DNA of 64,000 nt from Kryptolebias marmoratus (GCF_001649575.2 NC_051448.1:18605214-18669213); one strand, 5' to 3'; positions 24,451-36,479 are shown, numbered from the stretch's first letter. Notes: generated by a model from the sequence alone, not told the origin. Made by a program: numbers and translations.

Positions 24451-25080
24451 TTAAGTGGAAGCAGCATCTTTTACTACTGGGGCTTGTAATGACCTCTCCA
24501 GCAAACGCTTCAAATGATCAATGTTAAATCCGGCTGCATATTCAAACAGCAGCGGCTGTTGGCAGTCGGGACTAAACTGCTTATAAATACGGTAATAGTG
24601 ACTTCTGCACCAGCAGGACGTTAGTGTTGGAAAATAAAGCAAACATGGGAGCAGTATGCATTTAGGTAAGAGAAACAGCATAATCATAATGAACAGTATC
24701 TTCATGCTGCTCCAGCTCCCGATTGAAGGCGCAGAGACAAAAACATCAAGCGCGATGGTTTCCCAGCAGCCCTGTTTATTTTGTTTCCAAAGAACAAATT
24801 CATCCACACACACCCCACCGCCACCACCACCACATCCCATATCATGCAAAGTCCCAACAGCATTATTGGATAAGTGTCCCATTTGAATATGCAAAAAAGG
24901 GATATTTGTTGCAAGAGCTTGGCTGAAAAGTGCTGACACCCCCCCGTTAGGCGTGCCTGAGTGTGTGCTGGATGATCCAGGAGTGCTGTGGCAGACAGCC
25001 GCCAGCGTCCATGGGAATAAGGATGAAGTAGGTGGATTAAAATGTTTGGACAGGGAGGCCGATTGTTTGAACAGCGTCAC
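24451..25080 (-). other. 209-codon open frame, unrecognised
   Basis: The longest uninterrupted frame in the window. The predicted product begins MTLFKQSASLSKHFNPP. Its middle has a glycine run (CGGGGGG, from a CCA-type trinucleotide run at about 24,811-24,836 read on this strand) and then a hydrophobic segment around residues 125-150 (ILFIMIMLFLLPKCILL). No known domain is recognised. It has no neighbouring gene, and upstream the frame is not obviously continued. A frame of this length is unusual in DNA this AT-rich, but local GC is higher and the glycine run lengthens it by chance. I regard it as probably non-coding. Confidence 0.2.
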
Positions 25081-25765
25081 AGAGTGAATGACTGACTGGC
25101 TGAGGAACTGACTCCGGTGTCGACTGAAAGACTTTGCCCCGAGGTGTATCCTCAGCAGCCTGCGTATGATTGTAACTTTTATGCGCTGCAGAAATAGTCT
25201 CTGGAGGCGAGAATAAGACTCGCTTATGTGATACGGCCTCTGTGTGCATGTTCACCTGCGTCCTCGGAAATAGCTTGTTGTGAAATGGGTTGTAGCATTG
25301 ACAGCAATGTAAAAATGAAACAACACCCTCGCAGGGGAATCGTTTTACCACTGGAGTTGTTCTGGAGCTTTAGTCTGCAAGCTAAAATCTTGTTTTTTAT
25401 TTCAGTGCCAGGAGCAAACAAAATACAGATGGATTGTCCTTATGGAATCAATATATTACAGTATTACATGTAAACACCATCAAAATGTCAGAGCACAAAG
25501 AGCTTAGGGAGCAGCTTATGGAGGCAGTGTGTGATATGGGTAATTGTTAGGATTACACACACAAAAAGATAAGAGCTCGAGATTTTTTTTTATCTCTTCT
25601 TTTGACATGCTTTTAAAAAAATACAACCAACATCAACATAAACAGTCGCTTTCATCAATGATCTGCAAACAGTGAATTTGTTGGTAAGATGAAAACTTTA
25701 CAAATCTGTAAGTAAACATCTGCACATGGTGATCAGGGTGATCTTGGATTGAAGAAATAAATGCC
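25081..25765. other. Unassigned sequence
   Basis: Moderate GC in the first 300 bp, AT-rich after that. No gene or repeat ends recognised. Confidence 0.5.
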
Positions 25766-26035
25766 TAGTATTCCTTGAAGGAGTGCATATCGGCCACCAC
25801 CTTTCCAAAATTTTAGACTAAAAAATGTTGAGAAATGATGGCTTTGTAGTCGTTTTGGTCAAACTTTGGTTATGCACGACCTCACAAGTTAATGTAAAAT
25901 ATCGAGTTCAGCGTATGTGCTGTAAATGACTGTCTACTACTACAACAAGTTTTGGCTTAATATTTGTAAACATAACAGAGTTATAGCCATTTTTGTGTTG
26001 GCTAAAGTCGGCAGCCATATTAAATAAGATTCAGA
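25766..26035 (+). repeat. Palindrome-edged dispersed repeat, copy 1
   Basis: Starts at TAGTATTCCTTGAAGGAGTG and shares with copies at 33.5, 42.9, 46.0 and (inverted) 59.7-59.1 kb the blocks TCGTTTTGGTCAAACTTTGG, ATAGCCATTTTTGTGTTGGC and GGCAGCCAT. No coding capacity. Class unknown; see the finding on this family. Confidence 0.65.
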
Positions 26036-26899
26036 TGTGTATTCACATGCTTCCTACTTACTTCTTGTTACGTGACAATTGGTTAAAAATTTGATTCATA
26101 ATTACAAAATGTTGCTGTATTTAAATAGTGCTCAAAATACAAAACCCGTCTGTTCAATATGTAGAAGACTAAATACAGGGTAGTGCTTGCCAGAGTATCA
26201 TCAATGAGTGACAAGGTGAACATTTTGAACTCGGTGTTGGTGTTAAGGAGAACATTAACATATTTATTGAACAGGATATAGAAGGCCGAAAAGGCTCTTA
26301 AATAAAACAAGTAAAGCTAGAACATGGAAGCTTAGAACTGGGGGACTTTTCACAGTTCAGGGAAGATTTCAAAATGTATTCAGAGAATTAGTATGTAAAA
26401 AAAAAAGGGTGGGGGGGATTATTACAGCTAATGCAAACGCTCAGCTAAAACTATTTTCCCCTGATGGTTGGATATTATTTATAAGACCAATGACAGTGAA
26501 CAATGAGTTTCTTGTTACTCTTTTTCAGTCATCGTGGGGTTTTGTCTTAAAAAGCTTCAGAGAGCTTTATTGCGCCTCGACTGTAAAAGTAGTTCAAACA
26601 GTGACAAAGCATTTGCAGCTTTTGCTGCGTCGGCATTGTTACTTTATCTGAACAATAGGGTGCAAAGTTAATGCAGAGGAAGATCTTTTCACCTCTAGCT
26701 GTTTCTAGCCGGAGGCAAAAAGCTGGATATAGGGGAGGGGAATGGGGAAAGACAAGTGACCATTCTTTTACAATATTACCTTTTTAACACTTTGTTGTAT
26801 CACCATCCTAGACTGCTTAAACTGAATCCAGGCAGCTATGCCAGAACACTAAAAGCCCCTGCTTAGTTTTGTGCAGGATGTCTGTAAATAGCTTCTCTC
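26036..26899. other. Unassigned sequence
   Basis: No gene recognised. A purine run with nine A's then GGGTGGGGGG lies at 26,399-26,418. Confidence 0.5.
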
Positions 26900-27080
26900 A
26901 CCAATCATGGCTTCTCCTCATGGGAACGTCATGAGGTGTGTGGTAGTGAACACTTTGGGCTCCGTGAATCTGGCTTGTTTCAGCTCGTTGGTTTGATTGG
27001 GATGTGAGGAATTTGGAGGCCAGGTCAATGCAGACACATAAGTCCCTTGTTGAGTGATGTTTGGTGCACTTCCTGATAAT
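26900..27080 (-). mobile_element. Possible Tc1/mariner-type fragment
   Basis: GGAGGCCAGGTCAATGCAG and the following text loosely match the antisense of a fish Tc1/mariner-type transposase region (consensus AGGCCAGGTCAACACCTTG). The match is short and weak, no terminal repeat is seen, and it could be coincidence. Confidence 0.3.
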
Positions 27081-29576
27081 ATAAAAAAAGATCTGGAAGA
27101 AACTTTTTGGAAAAATCCTAAACAGAAGCAGTACATATGGTATTGTTTTGTAAAAGAACATTCAGTATTTTGTTGCTGGTAAGATGTTACTACTTTTGAG
27201 GCTTGAATTTTTAATGGTATTGAAGTTAGGCTTTTAAAAAAATATTTAAGCTCATATATATCTCAACATTAAAGCTATATGAGCAGCAACAACTGATGCA
27301 TATAATACGATTCATCCCTCAATAATAATAATACAAAGCAAGTCAGTGCAATACAGAAATTATGCTATGTCGCTTAGAGACTAATTACTGTCTTAATTAG
27401 ATCCAGTATTTGTTGTTCGTGGCTTTAAGTCAGCTGTGCAGCAGTATGGCTGCCATATAATATGGCAATTTGTTGTGATATAACATGCCAACATGTTTAA
27501 GGTATGGGAGTATTTTAAAAGACTAACAGAGAGCAGTTAAGTAAATGGCTGCCAGACAGTAGCTAATGCTCATGCTAATGCTAAGCTTCAAAACAGTGAC
27601 TTGGCTCTTTTTTCCCTTGTTGCGCAAATAGAGGAACAATATGAACACAGGTTTTCTTTACTGCAGTGTAGGGCTACTGAGGCATCAAGCAGAAGATGTA
27701 ATTGATTTTAATAACTTTAATGTGCTTATGGTACTTCCATTGGTCTTTATGCATGAATCTGCAACAAGCTGCGAGAAGAAACGTATTCTAATTTTGCCGA
27801 CGTTGATACGACTTCACAAAAGGATTCATAATTTGCTGGACTTCTAAGTTTCCATAGAGGATCTAAAATAGGGGGCCCGTGAATGGCAGACTACAATCCA
27901 GACCCATATAAATTTTTGCCTGGAACCAGATCAGATGTTTGATTTCAATAGAATTTATGGATACTTTTTTCTTGCACACATTTTCTACAGTTTACAGAAA
28001 ATGGCGCCTTGTTCCTGCTCACGCTCACTTAGCTGTAAGAGTGCAAATTCAAACAAATAAGGGTAAACTACATTATAACTAGCCTATACTGCCAACATAA
28101 ATACTGTAAAACGTGTAATGTCGAGGCTCTTGTGCCAAGCCAGCTCCTTTGACCTCATTTGAGAAGCATATGAGCGTTTGGCTTTTCAGACGACAGACAG
28201 CAGAAGGTTCAGTCCTGGCACAGGAGACCACTCGACCAGCTGGAGAAGTATATAATTATAGTTGTGTTCAGTGGGACAACTGACCACTTCAAGTCCATTT
28301 TGGCTTTACTGCATTTGTTCCAAATTGGGATTTATTACTTACACAGCCATGTTACATGTTAATTCAGGAAAAACTGGAAACTGGAATCTGCCTGGCTTTT
28401 TGTGACTTTTTTTTCGAATCGTTAAAAGTTAACTAGGGTAAAAATAAGTTTTGAGCCAACAGTAAAGCAGAACGGACACAGGCACACATCCTCAGAGTCC
28501 CGATTCTTGGCTCGGATCGTTGGGTCGCATATGTTTGGAGCACCAGTGCTTGAGAAAATCCAGCTAGTATTTTCACGTTTGGAAACATCCTAATTGGAGG
28601 ACAAAGTTCTCCATCATTTTGTAGTCATAACTCATTGCTGCTTCCAGTGAATCTGAAACTTGGGTGAATTGTAATCAAAATGTAAATAAATTATATGAAT
28701 GTCCAAGAGCAAAATCCAAAATGGTGAATGTGTCTGTGCTAGTTTGTGAGTCCAACTTTTCTCATGACTTAATTTGTATCTATTATGAACACTTTTCCTA
28801 AGCTGTGACCAAATGGCAAAGGGACAAAAATCTCAGAAGCCCATTAAGCACAATGTAACGAGTGTTGATGCATTTTTAGGAGACACACTTGGCCGAAAAC
28901 ACAGAGCTGCCTTCTCCATAAGTGCAATTTAATCTGTTTCTCATTATGAATTATGGTCCACTGCACGTGGTGTGTGTCTGCAAATGTGTGTGTGTGAGAG
29001 AACGAGATAAAGCCCAGAAAGCAGACACTGTCACCTTCACATCTTTCCAACCAGATGGATTTTAAAATTGTACTGGAAATAAACACAGCCACCATGCAAA
29101 CACGTTCATAAGCCCCATGTTTCTCCACTTTCTGACTTTTTACTCATTTTGATCGTTTACTATTTTTACTAACTTGACCAAATAAAGAACAAACACCCAA
29201 ATTTGATTTTAATGTCATTCTTTTCAGTGTTGCTATGAATTCAGAGTTATTAGTGTTTACTTTGATGTTCAGGAAAACTCTGACTTTTTTGTTAGTCTTG
29301 ATCATTTTAAAGCTTTAAGCAGTTCTGTTATGTCCATATTTTCTCTGCCAGTGGATGAATGTCAATTTTCCACCAACAACAAAATAAGTTTTCTTCCAGC
29401 AGATACTACATAAAAGATCTGTGCAAAATGGTGTATAGTCTATTTTTTTATTTTAGTTCAAGGTATAGGAGAACTAATGGGTTTGTAGTATTTTATTTCC
29501 TATATATTTATTCCAATAAATTGTTTTGGTGCCTCCATGTAGACTCAAAATACAGAGCTTTTGAGAAATAATGATG
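27081..29576. other. Unassigned sequence
   Basis: About 2.5 kb with no legible gene or repeat end. Short frames and occasional simple runs only. Confidence 0.5.
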
Positions 29577-29790
29577 ACACATCTTACTTTGTGCATGGCT
29601 GCTCTCGCTTTGTGCCCTTGAAACCAGAACAACAATAGAGCAGGGTTTTTTTTACCATTTTTACTCCTTCTGTCTAGCTTTCTTTTGATCTTGTTGCAGA
29701 CAATTTTTGATTGTGTGCTGAAGTGGCTAATAACCAAGAGGAAACTGTTAACAGTACCAAAGAAAAAAGATTTAAAGGGAATCTTGAGCC
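29577..29790. mobile_element. Interior fragment of the GGCCC miniature family
   Basis: CTTTGTGCCCTTGAAACCAG, AACAACAATAGAGCAGGG and TTGTGTGCTGAAGTGGCTAA parallel 49.09-49.23 kb (GTTTCCTAGAAACCAAAAC, TTGTGTGCTGAAATG). Terminal repeats are not preserved. Confidence 0.5.
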
Positions 29791-29814
29791 ACACTAAGCC
29801 TGTTCTTTCTCTTT

Positions 29815-30515
29815 AGCCCTATTTGCACGGGATTAGTTTTACCTAGGGACCAGGTGTAATAAAGAAATTACTCCCTAACGTCTGCTTTTTATGTGGCGCA
29901 TTCGCATGGGGTAACCGAAGCCTGAGATTTTGCTGAAATTTAGACATTTTCCAGATATGTTGTTAACGTGCTGCGTATTGCATAACATCCGCTTACGTGA
30001 GTTGATGTTAAAACTACTTTTCAGCTCGGTGCTGTGTTACCTCCAGTGCTAGTCCGCTGTATAGTCGGCTACAAACGGAAGAAAATTATTCTTACCGCAC
30101 AGAGCAAGGCATGATGCAAGCCACCATTTGCATGTGATTTTTTTCCTTCTCTCCAGCCTTTTCTTTTTTATGACGACCGTTACAGGTCGACACAAAAGGT
30201 CATCTATGAACTCCAATGCAGCCTCCATTGCCAAAAGCAAATAAAAATGTGCCCAGGAAACAAAAAACACCTGATTACGTATCAGATCCTGCACATTTCT
30301 GTCCAAATCACAGAGATGCCTATTGGGATTGGATTAGTATTATGACAGGACCTCAGAGTTCAGCAAAATACAGTAGGTAATTTGCAGGGGAATTTTTACT
30401 TTAAAAATTACTGACATGGCTGATTCGCATGGGATTAATAACACAGAAAATCTCTGTAATTATTACTATTGCATGTCGTCTGTAGGTAAAACTAATGCGG
30501 TGCGAATAGGGCTTT
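29815..30515. mobile_element. 700-bp inverted-repeat element (AGCCCTATTTGCAC ends)
   Basis: Left end AGCCCTATTTGCACGGGATT then AGTTTTACCT; right end reverse-complemented AGCCCTATTCGCACCGCATT then AGTTTTACCT. This is a 30-bp inverted repeat with only three mismatches. TTTA is present at both outer flanks, compatible with a short target duplication. The interior is non-coding with a GC-richer centre (CTAGTCCGCTGTATAGTCGG). A non-autonomous DNA transposon, well preserved, superfamily not determined. Confidence 0.85.
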
Positions 30516-32119
30516 AGTGCGTATTTCAGCATTTCCGTTAGAATGATGTGGATGAAGAAAAATATATAAACTGAGAAAATGATTAACATGAAAATAACTA
30601 AAGTGTAGAAAACGACCTTGATAACACTGAAAATAAACAGTCACTTTGCTATAGAGACATATGTTTCCTGCATTGATATAGGGACCAGGACAGGACTACC
30701 CTTTCAAAAAAATAATAAATAAATGGTACAGTGAAGTGCTCCTAGACTGGACATAAGCATGCACTTGTCCTACTTTTGTCATTCTCCTGTCCTCTGATTT
30801 GGTCTGGTCTGGCTAATGTTAGAAAACCTCTGTGTTAAAGCATTTTTTCCTTCTTCTTTTTTTCCCCATGAAACTCATGGATAAATATGTTTTTTACTGT
30901 TAAAGAATACATAAACATTTGTCAGTAATGACAAGAATGAAGGAAAATGTGATCATTTTATAATAGAAGTACTATATCTTTCCAGCCTGTCAGAAGGATA
31001 CTGCCCTATTCAGCAACAGCATGGAAATGACTGGTCATTTCACATAAAATGAGCCTGGATTGTGACACTGCTAAATTTAGGAGATTTGGACAAATGATCT
31101 TATTTCTGGTGAGACTGGTCTCGAACTTCAGAGAGCCCGACAGCCTGTGTAATGTCAGTGAACATGAGAATGACTGTTTCTGTGTAATTGCAACACACCT
31201 TGAATGGCTGAGTTATGACTATGTAGTGACATTTGTGACACATGTGTCAATCTGACACAAGAGAGAAAGCAAAAACATGTCTTTATTATAATCTCAGTGC
31301 CACATGAACATGTCTCCATTTTGTTGATGCTGCAATAATTTGTATTCCTGAAGAGTGCAAACGTTGTTTTTTTTACTTTTTATTGCTGCTACCAAAGAGG
31401 GAGCGAAAATGTTTTTGCCCCGTGTGTGTGTAATATATATTATATTATATCATATTCTAATATATTATATATATAATCACTATATACATCGTACAACAGC
31501 AGCTTATTTGCATAAAAATGACGTAGCCCTAAAACCGCTCATTCTGAAATGAGCTCAAAACGGGCCAAACTGATCAGGTGAAATCTCAATATCTGAGAAT
31601 GATTTTGTGTATTAAATGTAATGAACATGTTTTGTACAGCCCACAGACCTATCCTGACTTGTTCAAGGAAGCATAATAGGTCCCCTTTCAGAACAGTGCA
31701 CTCGGCCACTTATCTTCACCATAACCTTAAGATGTCTTAAATTAGGTCATGAGGTGTGATGAGAGTCACAGTCCTACAACAAAGGTAGTGTACAAAAATA
31801 CACACAGACACAAAAACAGTTAATTATCTGACCTGAAATGGAAACAAATGCCACGCAGGGCTTGTTTAATTGACAAAGTGACAGATGGGGTGTATATGTA
31901 ATCTTGTACATAGACCTGAATTAGCCTTTTGAGAACCAATAAATCATTTATTATTTTCAAACATTAGTATAATTACTGTAATCAAATGAGAGGATTGACA
32001 GAATGCTGTATGGTATTTGGTAAAGTGCAAAACAAACATGTACAGCTACCAGTTAGAGTATAGGAATAATATGAGAGTTAAGTTCTTTGCAGTTTTGTGG
32101 GCTTTTCTGGGGGCTTTTT
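30516..32119. other. Unassigned sequence
   Basis: No gene recognised. A palindromic AT-rich knot lies at about 31,430-31,480 after a short GT run. Confidence 0.5.
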
Positions 32120-32240
32120 ATAATAGGCGGAGAGTCAACTCTACAGTGGTAATTAGCACTGTGTCCTCACAGCAAGAAGGGCTCTGTTTTCTTTGGGTAT
32201 TTTGGTTTCCCTTCTCAGTCCAAAAACATGCATGTCTTTT
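32120..32240 (+). mobile_element. tRNA-derived SINE fragment
   Basis: GTGGTAATTAGCACTGTGTC, CTCACAGCAAGAAGGGCTCT and CAGTCCAAAAACATGCATGT match the head and middle of a widespread teleost tRNA-derived SINE (GTGGTTAGCACTG...CTCACAGCAAGAAGGTCCTGGG). The B-box region is eroded and the 3' half is missing. A hAT-type element begins just downstream at 32259. Confidence 0.75.
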
Positions 32241-32258
32241 TATTTGGAGATTCTAAGG

Positions 32259-32809
32259 CAGGGGTGACAAACTCATTTATACAAGGGTCCAAAATTAAAA
32301 CCTTGGTCCTACCTTGGACAAATCTCCATCCATATTTATATATTTATTGAAAATAAAGAAATAAACAAACTGAATTTGGCATTCTAATGTAATATGTCAA
32401 ATTACTGTTTTTTTTAATTAAAAGATAGCTTATTGATTAAAAAAAATGTCACAAACAAAAAGACAGCATTCATTTGTGATAAACTAAAAAAAAGCAAGTT
32501 TTCACTTTTTTGGGGGAAAGCTACAGTAAATGCCAATGTTTTCAGCCCTGGTTTAAAAGAGCCACCAATTTCTGCACAAATAAAAGATTACTAAAAAATT
32601 TGAACCTAATTTTCTTGGCTTCAAAGTTGGCTCATTCCTGTGAGAATTTACTAAGTATGCTCAATTTTATGAGCAAAATGAACAGCGATAGAGTTACTCT
32701 GTCACAGTCTGCCAACTTTGTTATAATACATTTAAAATAGAATCTTGTGGGCCAGATAAAATGGTAACAAGGGATATTTCTGACCCTTGAGCCTTGAGTT
32801 TAGCATGTG
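32259..32809. mobile_element. hAT-type non-autonomous element
   Basis: Starts CAGGGGTGACAAACTCA...CAAGGGTC. The right end reverse-complemented reads CACATGCTAAACTCAAGG...CTCAAGGGTC. Flanking 8-mers TTCTAAGG (32251-32258) and TTTGAAGG (32810-32817) match at 6 of 8 positions, as expected for an eroded 8-bp hAT target duplication. No transposase frame. CAGGGGT...ACTC ends are typical of hAT elements in fish. Confidence 0.75.
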
Positions 32810-33142
32810 TTTGAAGGATGTGTCTACTCTACCCTGGATACTTTTTAAACAGATTATTTTCTTTGTATTTTTAACAGAACACGATGTACAGGTTAAAGGT
32901 TCTTTCATACTCTGAGCATCATATCAAGCTAGTAGAAGTCTGCCTCTGTTAAACACACAATCTTTGGTAAACCATGACAAGAGAAAAGGGTGAGGTGGAA
33001 AAACTTGCACCTGTTAGCAGCTGTTTGACCCATCCATCTGATGTGCAAACGGCAGTAAGGTTGCAGTACAAACAGGAGGGACACTGGTTAAGCTCACTGC
33101 AAGTGGTTTTCAAATCCAAAAAGGTGGAAAGTAGATCTGGAT

Positions 33143-33356
33143 CAGGGGTAGGTAATCCTGGTTCTCAAACGCCACTATCCTTCATGTATTACTTGTTTCC
33201 CAGATCCAACACACCTGATTCAGTGGTTAAATTACCTCTTCATGTTCTGCAGAAGCCTGTTAATCAACCACTGATTGAAATAAAGTGTGTTGGAGCAGAG
33301 AAACAAGTAAAACATGCAGGATAGTGGCACTCAAGAACCAAGATTGCCTACCCCTG
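33143..33356. mobile_element. hAT-type miniature element with target duplication
   Basis: Begins CAGGGGTAGGTAATCCTGG and ends CCAAGATTGCCTACCCCTG, a clear inverted repeat. Flanks ATCTGGAT (33135-33142) and ATCTTGAT (33357-33364) agree at 7 of 8, an 8-bp hAT-type duplication. The interior (CACACCTGATTCA, CTGCAGAAGCCTGTTAATCA, AACATGCAGGATAGTGG) is shared with elements at 40.5, 45.0 and 53.7 kb. Confidence 0.9.
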
Positions 33357-33459
33357 ATCTTGATATTTGACAATTTCAAAACAAATTGACTAAAAATAAA
33401 TATTTTGTTCACTTTGCCAACAGTAACCAGTGTTTAATGACGTTAAATTGAGAAATAAC

Positions 33460-33760
33460 AGAGCCGCTTTGGTCAAACCTAGACAAAAATGATATGAGCA
33501 ATCTCATGCAATATTGCAATATGCCACACTCAGAGTGTGTGTTGAGAATGAATGACCCTCATCTACTTCTTCATCTTATCAAATGTTAGCTCAGTATCTG
33601 TAAATATCTGAAATATAGCAAATTTTGAGTTTTCTAAAGTCAGCTGGCTGTGATTGCCATCTTGAATGGGATCAGCTCCAAAAGTTAACCAGTTACAGAT
33701 GTGCATCAAGTAACCCCGGTGTAGTGTAGTTGGGGCCTTAGACCCATTGAAGCTCCCTGG
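33460..33760 (+). repeat. Palindrome-edged dispersed repeat, copy 2 (partial)
   Basis: Shares TTTGGTCAAACCTAGAC, GCCACACTCAGAGTGTGTG, TGCCATCTTGAATGGGATCA and CTCCAAAAGTTAACC with the copy at 45.95-46.37 kb. The palindromic left edge is missing. Confidence 0.6.
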
Positions 33761-35322
33761 CAGTCTTATAATGAACCAACGGAAGTTTACCGGAGCAAAG
33801 GACAGTCTCACAACACTCACATATTTGCCAAGGATTCTGTGCTAATTTGTGAAAAAATTAGAAATCTTAAATTAACAATTTAAAAAAACGTTGCTGCCAG
33901 AGCTTTATATCTTTCCATTTATTTGTTATTACTTCATTATAGAGAAAAAGGCTCTCACACAGAGTTTCAACACACACTCACGCAAATTCACCGGAGAGGG
34001 AGCTTCCAGAGCCACTGACAGATATTCATTTGAGCCTTTGTGAAATCAATACTTCATTATGGAACACAACAGAGAAGAAAAACAATACAGAAAATATCTA
34101 CTTTTTGAAGCAGCATTACAAAACACCGTGTCTCAGCTGCCTGGTTATTAAATAGAACAGAGACCATTTGTTAAGTTTAAATGTACTGTAATTGTTGCAG
34201 AGTAATGGAAAACTTGTTAGATGGTTCCTCATTTTTGATTGTGTTCCTATGAGACTTTACACTAAAATACACCCTCAGCCTATTAATTTAGACTGAATTC
34301 CTATACATTTTCACATAGTTTGAGGAACAAAATAAAAAGATGTTTCTCAGCTAAAATTGTCTCCAGTTCATCATATTTAATTGGATCAAACCTCAATAAT
34401 TTTATTTTCATTCGGGTTCGTGTTTACATTTAAATACAGAAGGCTGTGTGTGATTCTTCAAAACTGTATTTGTTACATGAGTCATGACTTTCAGGAGATC
34501 TTTTCCCATCTGGGGTTCTATTTGTACCTTCAAGAAAACAACTCCCGAAGACCAAACTTGTAATGACATTGGTCATAGTGACATCTTACCTGATGGCTGC
34601 TCCAGTCATGGGTAATTTTCAACCACCTCTTTTATTTCCAGTAGCTTGCTGCCTTTGAAGCTGAACAGTTAGAAATAGACCTGAGGTACACTGTAGTTTT
34701 GATGGAGTAGTTTTGCATTGTTGGCATGGCAACATCAGACATTGGGTACTTTCTGTGCTTTTATGTGAATATACTTCTGTTAAAGGAAATAGTGAATAAA
34801 AACAAACAAATTTGCATCCTGCTCTAACCAGTGCTGAGAAATAATGGCAGTAAGAACATTTGCTCCCTGTACCATGTTTAAGAATAGTGCTAGAATTCAG
34901 TACATCTTAGCTTGTCATTCACTTACAGACCCTACTTATTTCAATTCAAGCCCCCCCCCNTTACTTTATGCTTTCGCTTAAATACCTATGCCTGACTGCC
35001 ACAGCTATTTCGCAGGTTAGGATTAGTTGACAACAAAATGATATGCTGTTAAAATGCAAGTGCAAAACTAACAGTTTCCCATCTGGTAGTTTTTTTTTTT
35101 TCTTTTCCTGTTCCAATTTTTTTTATTGTTTTTCTTTTATTTGACAATAACCAGTAAGTCTTTTCAATGAGCCAAATTTGTCCTAAGGGACAAACTTTAG
35201 TCGTTTTGCTGTGTTGGTCTGTGTGGTCATTATGATTAGTTGACAGAACAAATGTATTGACAATCGGTGATTGGCGGAGTCCATTGCATTGTTGTTTCTA
35301 AAATGGTAATTTCTTCAACTTT
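33761..35322. other. Unassigned sequence
   Basis: No gene recognised. One undetermined base at 34960 sits at the end of a C-run, probably a sequencing artefact of the homopolymer. T-runs lie near 35,090-35,100. Confidence 0.5.
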
Positions 35323-35469
35323 ATTTTACCATGTATCCATCTTTTATTGTAGCTTAATCCTTGCTCAGGGTTGTGGGAAGATGGTGTCGATCTCATTAGG
35401 CAAGAGGGTGTGGGTACACTCTCACTAATCCATCACAAGGGCACATGGAGTCAAACAACTATTAATGCT

Positions 35470-36047
35470 TAAGACCTTTCCATACTCCATGAAAAGTCAC
35501 AAAGTTGGCTCTCATTCACGTGGTTGTGTGAATAAAACTGTGTCATTTTGTTCTCCTAGCAGCTTCGTCTGCGACATCACGACACAAGGCTCTGGACAAA
35601 CTTTTTCTCACAGGGGTTTACACCAAGTACTGTGTGATTGGTCCGAAGTTCTTGTGGGTGTGTTTATGTGGAAAAGCCGGTGATCTTTGACGGAGTCATT
35701 TTGCTTCTACTGCTATTCTGGTCAAGGCTGTTAAAAAATACAGCCATCTTTACAACTTTTCCAGCAAAACTTATAAACCTATGAACTTAAAAAGACCGCA
35801 GAGACTGGCTGTGATTGTCTCAGTCTGTTTAATAAACACTTCTGGTCATGGTAAGGGAAGCAACATTCTGTACAAGGACAGGAGAATGAAGTAGAAATTT
35901 TATCACTGTAGTAGGAAGGAGGAGCTTCCTGGGGTTCTGAGCCCAGCGTCTGTTATGATGACTATGAAAAGTATGTGCGAAAATGAATGGCTCGCAACTA
36001 TGTGACCGTGAACCGACTTCTTGACGTCTTATGGAGTATGCCAGAGC
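35470..36047. mobile_element. 578-bp inverted-repeat element inside the SINE
   Basis: The flanks ATTAATGCT (35461-35469) and ATTCACGCT (36048-36056) agree at 7 of 9 and correspond to one copy of the SINE's own sequence, so they are a target duplication. Near the left end CCATACTCCATGAAAAGTCA, and near the right end reverse-complemented GCATACTCCATAAGACGTCA, begin an imperfect inverted repeat of about 50 bp. No transposase frame. The interior holds the 124-bp sequence also found at 37973-38096. Duplication length (8-9 bp) suggests hAT, P or Mutator-type mobilisation; not decided. Confidence 0.75.
35769..35892 (+). repeat. 124-bp duplicated module, copy 1
   Basis: From ACTTATAAACCTATGAACTT to AGGAGAATGAAGT. 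Same length as 37973-38096 with four substitutions (about 97% identity) and no gaps. Flanks are unrelated. In the plus-strand frame without stops all four changes alter the residue, so there is no sign of protein constraint. Confidence 0.9.
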
Positions 36048-36165
36048 ATTCACGCTCACACCTTAGGACAATTCAGAGTCACCAGTTAACCTAACATACA
36101 TGTTTTTGGACTGTGGGGGTAATCCAAAGTACCCATGCATTTATGGGGAGAACAAACCACATTTG

Positions 36166-36479
36166 TCAAAAGACCAGCACCATTTACAGCACCATTTACA
36201 GAAAGCATAAGAAAAAAAACACTTCCTGACACCTTGTGGTTATTGTGACTTAGTAGAAAGGACAAAGAGGGAAAAGCAATCTGCTACACTGTTGCTTTCA
36301 AAAAAAAAGAGTGCAGGCATGACACAGAAGGTACAATTCATTCTCTCCTCTGGTGATTAGTGTACGGTAAATGATGCACAAAATTTAGAAGCTGTGCATT
36401 TTTGGTGAATCAGGCCATCTGTGTACTTTTTTTCCGTTATTGCTGCCATCACAGCTGTGGAAATGAGCTTTGTCAAGAA
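36166..36479. other. Unassigned sequence
   Basis: Includes a 13-bp tandem duplication (CACCATTTACAG twice, about 36,178-36,202) and an A-run near 36,300-36,309. Otherwise featureless. Confidence 0.5.

Larger units (their letters stand above)
35323..36165 (-). mobile_element. tRNA-derived SINE, split by an insertion
   Basis: The outer parts (35323-35469 and 36048-36165) join into one minus-strand SINE body. 36165 down to 36048 gives TTCTCCCCATAAATGCATGG, CAGTCCAAAAACATGTATGT and TAACTGGTGACTCTGAATTG. 35469 down to 35323 gives GATGGATTAGTGAGAGTGTA and a GATGGATA-type 3' tail. This matches the same family as 32.1, 45.3 and 53.6 kb. The tRNA-like head is lost at the 36165 side. The interruption is the element at 35470-36047. 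Confidence 0.85.

Noticed and set aside
24811..24836. (CCA)n run considered as a coding proline or glycine repeat
   Set aside because: Short trinucleotide run; a simple repeat is sufficient explanation.
25771..25780. TTC-N3-GAA at the edge of a repeat, considered as a STAT-type or heat-shock-type regulatory site
   Set aside because: It belongs to a dispersed repeat's palindromic edge, and one of the copies has different spacing; no reason to call regulation.
32146..32200. tRNA-like head considered as a functional tRNA gene
   Set aside because: The text continues into the SINE body and lacks an intact B box and cloverleaf; it is a SINE fragment.
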